The position numbers were made by a program, and so were the translations under genes. The notes under the pieces are model-generated. The model did not search any database and was not told where the DNA came from. It saw only the letters and a program-made list of their open reading frames with translations. Positions 15,676 through 24,453 of a stretch of 64,000 nt of DNA are shown one piece after another. Origin of the DNA: Limnochorda pilosa (GTDB taxonomy: Bacteria > Bacillota > Limnochordia > Limnochordales > Limnochordaceae); NCBI RefSeq assembly GCF_001544015.1, contig NZ_AP014924.1, positions 558,001-622,000 on the forward strand. Direction: 5' to 3'. The first letter of the stretch is position 1, and the number at the start of each line of letters is the position of its first letter.

Positions 15676-17198
15676 GAGGCGCTCCCGCTCTCGAGGCGCC
15701 TGCCGCCCTCCGCGGGAGCCAGCGCCAGGAACCGGCGGTAGGCCTCCTCCCACGCGTCGGAGGGGCGGGGCTCGTAGCGGTCCGTGGCCACGCTGGCCCG
15801 CAGGAGCGACTGGCCTTCCGAGAGCGATCCCACCTCGCCCGTGGCGAGGGCCTGCGCGAGCACGTTCCCGTACGCGGTGGCCTCCACGGGCCCGGCCAGT
15901 ACGGGGCGGCCGGTGGCGTCGGCGGTGAGCTGGCAGAGAAGGCGGTTCCGCACCCCGCCGCCCACCACGCGCACCGTCTCCACGGGCCGGCCCAGAACCT
16001 GCTCGAGCTGTTCCAGGGTGCGGCGGTAGGCGAGCGCGAGGCTGTCCACCACGCACCGTGCCACCTCGCCGGGGCTCTCCGGCTCGGGCTGGCCCGTCCG
16101 CCGGCAGAAGGTTCGGATGCGGCCGGGCATGTCCCCTGGGGTTGCGAAAGCGGGGTCGTCGGGGTCGATGAGGGAGCGGAGCGGCGGGGCGCCAGCAGCC
16201 AGGGCGTCGAGCTCGGCCCACGGGATCGGCTCGGAACGCTCCCGGGACCAGACCCGGCGGCACTCCTGCAGGAGCCAGAGGCCGGCGATGTTCCGCACCA
16301 GCCGGTGCCCCCGCCGGTCGGGGCCGGACGCGATCGCCCCCTCGTTCCCCAGGTGCCACGCCAGCATGCGGGGGTCCCCCATCGGCTCGGGGACCATCGC
16401 CCCCATCAGCGACCACGTTCCGGAGCTCAGGTAGGCGTAGCGCTCGCCGGGCTCCGCCGGCACCGCGGCCACCGCGGAAGCGGTATCGTGCCCGGCCCCG
16501 GCGATCACCCGGGCCTCGGGGAGCCCCAGTCTCTCCCGTACCCCAGGGGCGATGGGTCCCACATCCGTGGCCGGGGGGATGACCTCGGGCAGGAGGTGAT
16601 CCGGAAGCCCGAAGGAATCGAGCACCCGGCGCGACCAGGTGCCCGGGCGGGGGTCCAGGAGCTGGCTGGTGTAAGCGATGGTGAACTCCGCCTGGCGCTC
16701 GCCCGTGAGGAAGAAGGTGAGCAGGTCGGGCATGAAGAGAAGGGTCCCGGCAGCGTCCAGCAGACCCGGCTGGCTTTTCTGCAGGGCGAGGAGCTGGAAG
16801 ACGGTGTTGATGGGCATGCACTGGACGCCGGTGGCGCCGGCCAGCTCCGCGAGGCCGCCCGTGGCGGAGACCTCGCGCCAGGCCTCCTGAAAGGCAGGGT
16901 TGCGGTAGTGCATGGGAAGACCCAGGAGCGCCCCCTTGCGGGTAAGCAGCCCGAAGTCCACGCCCCAGGTCTCCACAGCCAGGGTCATGGGCCGGTCGGG
17001 CGGCTGGCGGGCGACCTCGCGCAGGGACTGGTAGAGCTCGTCCAGGAGGGCGGGCAGGTCCCAATGTAGGGTCTCGCCCATCCACACCGGACGGTTGGGG
17101 AAGCGGCGCACCTCCCGAAGCTGCAGGCGACCGGCTTCCAGCCAGCCCTCGAAGACCTTCCCCCCCGACGCACCGAGGTCGCTCGCAACGTGGATCAT
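15672..17198 (-). CDS. rhaB: Rhamnulokinase
   Basis: A 508-residue FGGY-family kinase that phosphorylates L-rhamnulose at O1 with ATP. It opens with VASDLGASGGKVFEGWLEAGRL, the ATP-binding DLGASSGR-type loop of RhaB, has HWDLPALLDEL and ETWGVDFGLL, the FGGY-type GHDTASAVAAVPA block about residue 240, SSGTWSLMG, and VVGGGVRNRLLCQLTADATGRPV near 420-445. Length is typical. ATG 17198 is chosen because it gives the canonical RhaB N-terminus; GAGGAGC is very close upstream. It is transcribed divergently from the aldolase/isomerase/transport genes. Confidence 0.93.
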   Translation of the reverse strand: MIHVASDLGASGGKVFEGWLEAGRLQLREVRRFPNRPVWMGETLHWDLPALLDELYQSLREVARQPPDRPMTLAVETWGVDFGLLTRKGALLGLPMHYRNPAFQEAWREVSATGGLAELAGATGVQCMPINTVFQLLALQKSQPGLLDAAGTLLFMPDLLTFFLTGERQAEFTIAYTSQLLDPRPGTWSRRVLDSFGLPDHLLPEVIPPATDVGPIAPGVRERLGLPEARVIAGAGHDTASAVAAVPAEPGERYAYLSSGTWSLMGAMVPEPMGDPRMLAWHLGNEGAIASGPDRRGHRLVRNIAGLWLLQECRRVWSRERSEPIPWAELDALAAGAPPLRSLIDPDDPAFATPGDMPGRIRTFCRRTGQPEPESPGEVARCVVDSLALAYRRTLEQLEQVLGRPVETVRVVGGGVRNRLLCQLTADATGRPVLAGPVEATAYGNVLAQALATGEVGSLSEGQSLLRASVATDRYEPRPSDAWEEAYRRFLALAPAEGGRRLESGSAS

Positions 17199-17241
17199 GC
17201 TCCTCGCCCTCCCAGCCGGCAGGTTCGCCAGGACAGGACGG

Positions 17242-17326
17242 AATCCTCCCACGACGGTAGGAACCTGGCATAGATCAAAGGAAAAATGGGTAGATACACA
17301 GAACAATCTTCCACGACTGGGAGGAA
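17242..17326. promoter_or_regulatory. Paired operator-like repeats between rhaB and rhaEW
   Basis: Two similar 22-bp elements, 17242-17263 and 17305-17326, lie in the divergent intergenic region. Both begin AATC and end AGGAA with CACGAC near the centre, and each is a rough TTCC...GGAA palindrome. An AT-richer stretch with likely -10 sequences lies between them. They are good candidates for binding of the DeoR regulator, giving coordinated control of both directions. Confidence 0.5.
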
Positions 17327-17389
17327 TCCTTCGGCCGGACGGCGAAGGGGCGGTCATCAACACAGGCGCTCGGGGATGCGGGACGTGCG

Positions 17390-19504
17390 GTGGGTCCGGG
17401 AGCCTGGGGGAGCGCTGAACCGTTGGAAGCTGCGTGGTATCGCGTCGCGAACGGGTGGTCGGAGCGCGAGGTGGAGGGGATGGACGCCCTGGGGAGGCTG
17501 GTCTTCCGTTCCCACCTCCTGGGGCGGGACCGGGCCGTCTGCAACTGGAAGGGCGGCAACACCTCCACCAAGGGGGTCGTGGCCGACTTCCGGGGCAGGG
17601 AGACCCGGGTGATGTGGATCAAGGGCAGCGGGTCCGACCTGCTCACCATCCCGCGGGAGGGCTTCACCTGCCTGGCGCTGGAGCCCGTCGGGGACCTGCT
17701 GGAGCGGGAGGCCATGACCGACGAGGAGATGGTCGCCTACCTGCGCCACTGCATGCTGGAGCCCGACCAGCCCCGGCCATCCATCGAGACGCTGATGCAC
17801 GCCTTCCTGCCCTTCCCCTGCGTGGACCACACCCACCCGGACAGCATCGTCACCCTGTGCAACGCCCGGAACGGCCGGGAGCTGGCCCGGGAGGCCTTCG
17901 GCGAGACGGTCGCCTGGATTCCCTACGTGCGGCCGGGCTTCACCCTGGCCAAGCAGGTGGCCTTGGCGGTGCGCGAGAACCCCGGGCTGCGGGCCGTCCT
18001 GCTGGCCAAGCACGGGCTCGTCACCTGGGGCGCCACGGATCGGGAGACCTACGAGAGCACCCTGGCCCTGATCAACGACGCGGCCCAGTTCCTTGGCGAA
18101 CGGGCCGGGGAGCGGCCGCCGTACGGCGGCGTGCGGGTGCAGGCGTGGCCTGCGGAGCGCCGGAGGAGCGCGGCGGCCGAGCTGCTGCCGGTGGTGCGGG
18201 GCGCGGTGAGCCGCAGGCAGCGGGCCGTGGTGGTCTTCGACGACTCGGAGGACGTGCTGGAGCTGGTCGGCTCCCGCGACGGGCGGGGCCTGGCGCTCAC
18301 CGGATCCGCCTGCCCGGACCACCTGGTGCACACCAAGCACCGGCCGCTCTGGGTGGACGTCGACCCTTCGGCGGGGAGCCTGGAGCCCCTGAAGGAGGCC
18401 ATCCGAACCGGCGTCGAGGCCTACGCGGAGCAGTACCGCGCCTACGTCCAGGCCCACCGGTCGGCGGGCGACCCCGAGGGGGATCCGTATCCTCGCATCG
18501 TGCTGGTGCCGGGCATCGGCATGTTCGCGACAGGGAAGGACGCGGAGACGGCCCGGAACGCCGCCGGCCTCTACCACCGGGCCGTGGCGGTGATGCGGGC
18601 CCTTTCGTCCGTGGACGCCTTCGAGAGCCTCACCGACGCCGAGGCGTACGCGGTGGAGTACTGGCCCCTGGAGCTCTACAAGCTGACGCTGGCCCCGCCC
18701 GAGAAGGAGCTCGCCCGCCGGGTCGCGCTGGTGACGGGGGCGGCCAGCGGAATCGGCCGGCAGGCCGCCGTGCTGATGGCCTCCCAGGGCGCGCACGTGG
18801 TCCTGGCGGACATCAACGCCGCGGGCGCCCAGGAGGCGGCCGGCGAGATCAACGGCCGCTGGCCGGGAAGGGCCCTGGCCGTGGCCATGGACGTGACCGA
18901 GGAGAGCTCGGTGCGGGACGGCTTCCGGCAGGCCGTCCTCGCCTACGGGGGCCTGGACGTCCTGGTCTCCAACGCGGGGATCGCGATCTCCAAGCCCCTG
19001 GAGCAGACCGAGCCCCACGAGTGGCAGAGGCTCTTCGACGTGCTGGTGAAGGGCTACTACCTGGTGAGCCGCGAGGCGGTCCGGATCATGAAGGAGCAGG
19101 GTATCGGGGGGTCCATCGTCTTCGTGACCTCCAAGAACGCCCTGGTGGCCAGCCGCGGCGCCGCCGGCTACAACGCCGCGAAGGCGGCGGAGGCGCACCT
19201 GGCCCGATCCCTGGCGGAGGAGCTGGGGCCCCACGGGATCCGGGTGAACAGCGTGGCGCCCGACGCGGTGCTGGAGGGCTCCAGCATCTGGTCATCCGAG
19301 TGGCGGAACGAGCGGGCCCAGGCGTACGGCATCGACGCCTCCGAGCTTGAGGCCTACTACCGGGGCCGCACCACCCTGCGGGTGAACGTGCGGCCTGACG
19401 ACGTGGCCGAGGCCATCCTCTTCCTCGCTTCGGACCGCGCTTCCAGGACGACGGGGTGCACCGTCACCGTGGACGGGGGAGTGGCGGCCGCCTTCACCCG
19501 GTAG
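17390..19504 (+). CDS. rhaEW: Bifunctional rhamnulose-1-phosphate aldolase / lactaldehyde dehydrogenase
   Basis: A 704-residue fusion typical of Firmicutes and Actinobacteria rhamnose operons. Residues about 1-430 are a class II aldolase domain: NWKGGNTSTKG, the zinc-binding DHTHPDS (about 146-152) and LAKHGLVTWG (about 204-213). Residues about 440-704 are a short-chain dehydrogenase: cofactor loop TGAASGIG (about 447-454), SNAGIA, and catalytic YNAAK (about 592-596). It splits rhamnulose-1-phosphate to DHAP and L-lactaldehyde and oxidises or reduces the lactaldehyde. GTG 17390 opens the longest reading; TTG 17423, with GGGGGAG upstream, is an alternative. It heads the rhamnose operon. Confidence 0.92.
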   Translation: MGPGAWGSAEPLEAAWYRVANGWSEREVEGMDALGRLVFRSHLLGRDRAVCNWKGGNTSTKGVVADFRGRETRVMWIKGSGSDLLTIPREGFTCLALEPVGDLLEREAMTDEEMVAYLRHCMLEPDQPRPSIETLMHAFLPFPCVDHTHPDSIVTLCNARNGRELAREAFGETVAWIPYVRPGFTLAKQVALAVRENPGLRAVLLAKHGLVTWGATDRETYESTLALINDAAQFLGERAGERPPYGGVRVQAWPAERRRSAAAELLPVVRGAVSRRQRAVVVFDDSEDVLELVGSRDGRGLALTGSACPDHLVHTKHRPLWVDVDPSAGSLEPLKEAIRTGVEAYAEQYRAYVQAHRSAGDPEGDPYPRIVLVPGIGMFATGKDAETARNAAGLYHRAVAVMRALSSVDAFESLTDAEAYAVEYWPLELYKLTLAPPEKELARRVALVTGAASGIGRQAAVLMASQGAHVVLADINAAGAQEAAGEINGRWPGRALAVAMDVTEESSVRDGFRQAVLAYGGLDVLVSNAGIAISKPLEQTEPHEWQRLFDVLVKGYYLVSREAVRIMKEQGIGGSIVFVTSKNALVASRGAAGYNAAKAAEAHLARSLAEELGPHGIRVNSVAPDAVLEGSSIWSSEWRNERAQAYGIDASELEAYYRGRTTLRVNVRPDDVAEAILFLASDRASRTTGCTVTVDGGVAAAFTR

Positions 19505-19618
19505 GGAGGCCGGCCGTGCCTGGCGAGAAGCCGAAGGGTGAGGCCTGCCGGGGGCGAGACGGGGAACGCGGCGCCTGGAGCATTCGGCTTGGGTGAGCAC
19601 AAGGAAAGGAGAGCCGGT

Positions 19619-20791
19619 ATGATGGGGGTCAACCGGCGCTACGAGCTGTGGGCCGAGGAGCAAACAGGCCGAGGCGTGGACCTGGACTGGGTGCGGCGCG
19701 AGCTGGACGCTCTGGAGATCGAGACGCCCTCCTGGGGGTATGGCGACTCGGGCACCCGGTTCAAGGTCTTCCACCAGGAAGGCGCGGCACGTGACGTCTA
19801 CGAGAAGGTTGCGCAGGCCGGAAAGGTGCACCGCCTGACGGGGGCTGCCCCGTCGGTGGCCCTGCACATCCCGTGGGACCGGGTGGACGACTACGGCGCT
19901 CTGGCGCGGCACGCCCGGGAGCACGGGGTGCGGTTGGGCGCCATCAACCCCAACCTCTTCCAGGAGGACGCGTACCGCCTGGGCAGCCTCTGCCACCCGG
20001 ACGAGGGCGTGCGCCGCCAGGCGGTGGAGCACATCCGCGAGTGCATCGAGATCGCGAAGGTCACCGGATCCTCCATCATCAGCCTGTGGTTCGCGGACGG
20101 CACCAACTACCCGGGCCAGGACGACTTCCGGGCCCGGAGGCGCCGGTTGCTGGAGGCCCTCCAGCAGGTGACGGCCTCGCTCCCGGAGGGCATGCGGCTC
20201 CTGATCGAGTACAAGTTCTTTGAGCCCGCCTTCTACCACACGGACCTGGCCGACTGGGGCACCGCCTACCTCGCGGCTTCCAGGCTCGGCCCCCGGGCTC
20301 AGGTCCTGGTCGACACCGGCCACCACGCCCAGGGCACCAACATCGAGCACATCGTGGCCACCCTCCTGGACGAGGGAAAGCTCGGCGGCTTCCACTTCAA
20401 CGACCGGAAGTACGCCGACGACGACCTGATGGTGGGCAGCATCCACCCCTTCCAGCTCTTTCTGATCCTGAAGGAGCTGGTGGCCGGGCTCCGCGAGCCG
20501 GAGCTGGAGCCCCAAGTGCGGCGCGTGGCCTACATGATCGACCAGAGCCACAACATTGAGCCCAAGGTACCCGCCATGGTCCAGTCGGTGGTGAACGTCC
20601 AGACGGCCTACGCGAAGGCGCTCCTCGTCGACTGGGGGGCACTGGCCCAGGCCCAGCGGGAGGGTGACGTGATCGGCGCCCACCGCCTCTTGCGCGACGC
20701 CTTCGAGACCGACGTGCGGCCGCTCCTCGCCCACTGGCGCGAGGGCAAGGGCCTGCCGCCCGACCCGGTGGCGGCCTCAGCGGGGGTCTAG
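19619..20791 (+). CDS. rhaI: L-rhamnose isomerase (RhaI type)
   Basis: A 390-residue TIM-barrel isomerase converting L-rhamnose to L-rhamnulose. It belongs to the Gram-positive/rhizobial RhaI group rather than the E. coli RhaA group. Metal and substrate-site blocks visible are ALHIPWDRVDDY, NPNLFQEDAYRLGSLCHPD, IEYKFFEPAFYHTD (metal Glu), LVDTGHHAQGTNIE (metal Asp/His) and FHFNDRKYADDDLMVGS. ATG 19619 has GGAAAGGAG nine bases upstream; the longer frame to 19538 has no ribosome site. It follows the aldolase gene by about 115 bases and precedes the transporter genes. Confidence 0.93.
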   Translation: MMGVNRRYELWAEEQTGRGVDLDWVRRELDALEIETPSWGYGDSGTRFKVFHQEGAARDVYEKVAQAGKVHRLTGAAPSVALHIPWDRVDDYGALARHAREHGVRLGAINPNLFQEDAYRLGSLCHPDEGVRRQAVEHIRECIEIAKVTGSSIISLWFADGTNYPGQDDFRARRRRLLEALQQVTASLPEGMRLLIEYKFFEPAFYHTDLADWGTAYLAASRLGPRAQVLVDTGHHAQGTNIEHIVATLLDEGKLGGFHFNDRKYADDDLMVGSIHPFQLFLILKELVAGLREPELEPQVRRVAYMIDQSHNIEPKVPAMVQSVVNVQTAYAKALLVDWGALAQAQREGDVIGAHRLLRDAFETDVRPLLAHWREGKGLPPDPVAASAGV

Positions 20792-20827
20792 GACGATGGG
20801 CCGCACGGGGCGGGAGGGCGCCCGCCC

Positions 20828-22366
20828 ATGACACCGCTCTCGGTAGAAGCGGTCCTGGCCACCCGGGGCCTGACCAAGTCCTTTTCAGGCCCTCCCGTGG
20901 TGCGTGACGTGGACCTCGACTTGCGGCCGGGCGAGGTGCATGCCCTCGTGGGCGAGAACGGGGCGGGCAAGTCCACGTTCCTGAGGATGCTCGCGGGCGT
21001 GCACCGGCAGGACCGCGGCCAGATCCTGCTGGATGGGGCGCCGGTGGAGGTCTCCTCACCCTCGGTCGCCCAATCGTACGGTCTCGCCTTGATCTCGCAG
21101 GAGCCCATGCTCTTCCCGGACCTGAGCGTGGCCGAGAACATCGTCGCGGGCGAGTACCCCGTGGCCCGCCCCGTTCCTTGGGTGCGATGGGGAGCCATGT
21201 ACCTTGAGGCCCAGGAGCTCCTGGAATCCATCGGGAGCAACCTGGATGCCCGCCAACGGGTGGGAGGCCTCTCCGTCGCCCAACAACAGATGGTGGAGAT
21301 CGCGACGGCCCTGGCCCGTCGGGCACGGATCGTGCTCATGGACGAGCCGACGGCCTCCCTCTCGCCCCGGGAGGTGGACCGGCTCTTCGGGATCGTCCGC
21401 ACGCTGATCAAGCGGGGGGCGTCGGTGGTCTTCGTCAACCACCGGCTGGAAGAGGTCTTCACGATCGCAAACCGCATCACCATTCTGCGGGACGGGGCGA
21501 AGGTGGGTACCTTCCCGACCTCAGAGATCACCCGGGACGAAGTGGTCCGCCGCATGGTAGGGCGAGACCTGGTATGGCTCTATGACAAGCCGCCTTCCCA
21601 GGCCGGGCCTGTGGTGCTGGAGGTGGAGCACCTCACCCGCCGCGGGGTCTTCCACGATGTCTCGTTCCATGTTCGCCGGGGTGAGATCGTGTCGCTTGCG
21701 GGGTTGGTGGGCGCCGGGCGGAGCGAGGTCGCCAGGGCGATCTTTGGCGTGGACCCACCCGATCGCGGAACGGTACGCGTGGACGGCCAGCCGGTGCGGA
21801 TGCGCTCGCCGAGAGAGGCCCTGCAGGCTGGCCTGGCCTACCTGCCCGAGGACCGCCAGCACCAGGGGCTGGTGCTGCCGCTCTCGGTCGCGCAGAACAT
21901 CACCCTTTCGATCCTGCGGGAGGTCACCCGTCTCGGATGGCTGCGAACCGGTGCCGAGGAGGCCATCGCCGGCCGCCTCGTGGAGCGCCTCCAGGTCAAG
22001 ACGGACCGCGTGGCCCAGCCGGTGGAGCAGCTTTCGGGCGGCAACCAGCAGAAGGTGCTGGTGGGCAAGTACCTGGTCACCCACCCCAAGGTGCTGATCC
22101 TCGACGAACCCACCCGCGGCGTCGACATCGGCGCCAAGGCCGAGATTCACCGGCTCATGGGCGAGCTGGCCCAACAGGGCCTGGGGATCCTGATGATCTC
22201 CTCCGAGCTGCCCGAGGTGCTGGCCATGGCGGACCGGATCCTGGTACTGCGGGAGGGCAGGCTGGTGAAGGAACTGTCCCCGGACGAGGCAACGGAGGAG
22301 ACGGTGATGCGGGCGGCCGTCGGAGCGTTGGACGGTGTTCCGGAGGGAACCTGCGGTGCGGGCTGA
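20828..22366 (+). CDS. rhaT: Rhamnose ABC importer, duplicated ATP-binding protein
   Basis: A 512-residue sugar ABC ATPase with two nucleotide-binding domains, as in RbsA and RhaT. Domain 1: Walker A GENGAGKST (about residues 38-46), signature LSVAQQQMVEIA, Walker B IVLMDEPTAS. Domain 2: degenerate Walker A GLVGAGRSE, signature LSGGNQQKVLVGK and LILDEPTRGVDIG. This combination is the pattern of carbohydrate uptake transporter class 2. ATG 20828 follows GGGAGGG. Its stop overlaps the start of the first permease gene. Confidence 0.92.
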   Translation: MTPLSVEAVLATRGLTKSFSGPPVVRDVDLDLRPGEVHALVGENGAGKSTFLRMLAGVHRQDRGQILLDGAPVEVSSPSVAQSYGLALISQEPMLFPDLSVAENIVAGEYPVARPVPWVRWGAMYLEAQELLESIGSNLDARQRVGGLSVAQQQMVEIATALARRARIVLMDEPTASLSPREVDRLFGIVRTLIKRGASVVFVNHRLEEVFTIANRITILRDGAKVGTFPTSEITRDEVVRRMVGRDLVWLYDKPPSQAGPVVLEVEHLTRRGVFHDVSFHVRRGEIVSLAGLVGAGRSEVARAIFGVDPPDRGTVRVDGQPVRMRSPREALQAGLAYLPEDRQHQGLVLPLSVAQNITLSILREVTRLGWLRTGAEEAIAGRLVERLQVKTDRVAQPVEQLSGGNQQKVLVGKYLVTHPKVLILDEPTRGVDIGAKAEIHRLMGELAQQGLGILMISSELPEVLAMADRILVLREGRLVKELSPDEATEETVMRAAVGALDGVPEGTCGAG

Positions 22367-23387
22367 GCCAGGGGCGACGTCGATGGAGATGAGTCCGTCC
22401 GTCGAGTCCCCGGCCGTCCGGTGGGTGGCGCGCCTGCGCGATCTGGGCCTTCTGGTAGCGCTCGCGGTCGTGGTGGTCGTCACCGCGTTCCGATCGCCCC
22501 AGTTCGCCACTGCGGCCAACTTTCAGCGGATCTTGCTCGACATCTCGTTGCTCCTCATCGTCGCCACGGGAGAGACCATGGTGGTCCTCACCCGCAACAT
22601 CGACCTCTCGGTGGGCTCAGCCTTGGGGCTGGTGGGCATCACCGTTGGGTTCTACCTCAAGGGTCATCCGGACATACCCACGGGGCTCATCCTGGCCATG
22701 GGGATCGGGCTCGGGACGCTGCTGGGTTCGGTGAACGGCCTGCTGGTGGCATGGGGGCGGGTCCCGGCCATCATCGCCACTCTGGGCACCCTCAGCATGT
22801 ATCGCGGGCTCGTCTTCGTCCAGAGCGGGAGCCAGCAGGTGAACCCGCAGGACCTGCCGGCGCGGCTCATCGCCCTGGCTCGACCCACGGCCCTCCACGT
22901 GCCGTGGATGGTGATCCTTGCCCTGGCCATAGCGGTTGCCGCCCTGCTCTTTCTCCGATTCTCGCGCACCGGCCGGGCCATGTACGCCACCGGAAGCAAT
23001 CCGATGGCGGCGCACCTCCGCGGGATCCCCACCCAGAAGGTGGTCTTCGTGACCTACCTGGTATCCGGGGCGCTGGCCGGCCTCGCGGGGATCCTCTACG
23101 CGGCGCGCTTCGCGACGGTGAACCCGGCGTCGGCCGGGATGGGTTTCGAGCTGCAGGTGGTGGCTGCCGTGGTCATCGGCGGCACCAGCATCCTGGGCGG
23201 CCGCGGAAGCGTGGTGGGAACCGTGCTCGGCGCCCTGCTCCTCGGGACCATCGCGAACGCGCTGGCGGTGACCGGTGTGTCGGGGTTCTGGCAGCGAGCG
23301 ATCGAAGGGGGCATCATCCTCGCGGCGGTGTCGGCGGACGCCGTGCTGCGGCAGCATGCCCCAGGGAGGAGGGGCGAGCATGCGTGA
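22356..23387 (+). CDS. rhaP: Rhamnose ABC importer permease
   Basis: A 343-residue permease of the RbsC/branched-chain type with eight to ten membrane spans. Family motifs are TRNIDLSVGS in the first third, GRVPAIIATLGTLSMYRGL, ATGSNPMAAHLRGI and the C-terminal VVIGGTSILGGRGSVVGTVLGALL. GTG 22356 has GGAGGG eight bases upstream and overlaps the ATPase stop; ATG 22383 is an alternative. It overlaps the next permease by eight bases. With RhaQ it should form the membrane channel. Confidence 0.9.
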   Translation: MRAEPGATSMEMSPSVESPAVRWVARLRDLGLLVALAVVVVVTAFRSPQFATAANFQRILLDISLLLIVATGETMVVLTRNIDLSVGSALGLVGITVGFYLKGHPDIPTGLILAMGIGLGTLLGSVNGLLVAWGRVPAIIATLGTLSMYRGLVFVQSGSQQVNPQDLPARLIALARPTALHVPWMVILALAIAVAALLFLRFSRTGRAMYATGSNPMAAHLRGIPTQKVVFVTYLVSGALAGLAGILYAARFATVNPASAGMGFELQVVAAVVIGGTSILGGRGSVVGTVLGALLLGTIANALAVTGVSGFWQRAIEGGIILAAVSADAVLRQHAPGRRGEHA

Positions 23388-24372
23388 ACTGCGCTCCCGC
23401 CTCTCGGGGCTCCTGGGTCGATCCGAAGCGTTGCTGGTGGCTCTGCTGCTGGCCAGCGGCGCGTTCGGCGCCGCCCTGTCCCCCTACTTCCTGCGTGTAT
23501 CCACGCTCTTCGATATGACGTCCCAGTTCGTGGAGATCGGCCTCATGGCCCTGGCGATGACGCTGGTGATCGTCCTGGGCGAGATCGACCTTTCGGTGGC
23601 TTCCGTTCTGGCCCTGAGCGGGGTCGTCCTGGGTTCGCTGCACGAGGCGGGGATCAGACTGGCCATGGGGCTGCCGGCTGCGCTCGGACTCGGGACCTTC
23701 CTCGGCCTCTTCAACGGGTGGCTCACCACCCGCCTGAAGCTGCCGAGCCTGGTGGTGACCCTGGGAACCATGGCCCTCTACCGGGGGCTGGGTCAGATCC
23801 TCCTGGGGGACCGGTCGACCTATGGCTTCCCCGCGTGGTTCGTCAGCGTCGACCTGCACTACCTCCCGGGTACACCCGTGCCCCTGCCCCTGGTGATCTT
23901 CGCCCTCTTCGCCGTGGTCTTCTACCTCTTGCTTCACAGGACGGTGGCCGGGAGGCTCGTCTATGCCGTGGGCAACAACGCGGAGGCGTGCCGCTTCTCC
24001 GGCATTGCGGTGGACCGGGTGAAGATCCTGGTCTTCACCCTCTCAGGCTTCATGAGCGCCGCGGCGGGGATCATGATGACCTCCCGCTTCGGCAGCGCCC
24101 GCTGGGACATGGCCACGGGCCTGGAGCTGGACGTGATCACCACCGTCGTCCTGGGAGGGACGAGCATCTTCGGAGGGCGGGGGACCGTGGCGGGAACGGT
24201 GCTGGCCCTGTTCGTGATCGGAACCCTCCGTTACGGGATGGGGTTGGCCAACATCCTGCCGCAAAACCAGAGTGTCGTGATCGGAGCCCTGCTCATCCTT
24301 TCGATCCTTGCGCCGCAGGTGTGGACGGGGCGGCGGAGACCCCACCTTCCCCGCACCAGTTCGACCACATGA
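23380..24372 (+). CDS. rhaQ: Rhamnose ABC importer permease
   Basis: A 330-residue second permease of the same class. It shows LGEIDLSVASVLALSGVV, TTRLKLPSLVVTLGTMALYRGLGQIL, AVGNNAEACRFSGI and VVLGGTSIFGGRGTVAGTVLAL, equivalent block by block to RhaP. ATG 23380 follows GGGAGGAGG and overlaps the end of rhaP, so the two are translationally coupled. The tandem permeases plus one double ATPase match the rhamnose importers described in rhizobia and Gram-positives. Confidence 0.9.
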   Translation: MRELRSRLSGLLGRSEALLVALLLASGAFGAALSPYFLRVSTLFDMTSQFVEIGLMALAMTLVIVLGEIDLSVASVLALSGVVLGSLHEAGIRLAMGLPAALGLGTFLGLFNGWLTTRLKLPSLVVTLGTMALYRGLGQILLGDRSTYGFPAWFVSVDLHYLPGTPVPLPLVIFALFAVVFYLLLHRTVAGRLVYAVGNNAEACRFSGIAVDRVKILVFTLSGFMSAAAGIMMTSRFGSARWDMATGLELDVITTVVLGGTSIFGGRGTVAGTVLALFVIGTLRYGMGLANILPQNQSVVIGALLILSILAPQVWTGRRRPHLPRTSSTT

Positions 24373-24453
24373 CCGGAAAGGAGGCTGTGCCCGGCAGAAC
24401 CGCTGGCGTACCTGGGGGTAGCCTGATCATCAAGCAACGAGGGAGGCTAGACC

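Noticed and set aside
14848-17271. An 807-codon open frame on the minus strand across the DeoR and rhamnulokinase genes
   Set aside because: It is a GC-driven shadow: arginine/glycine/proline-rich with no motif, while the other frames hold clear DeoR and RhaB proteins.
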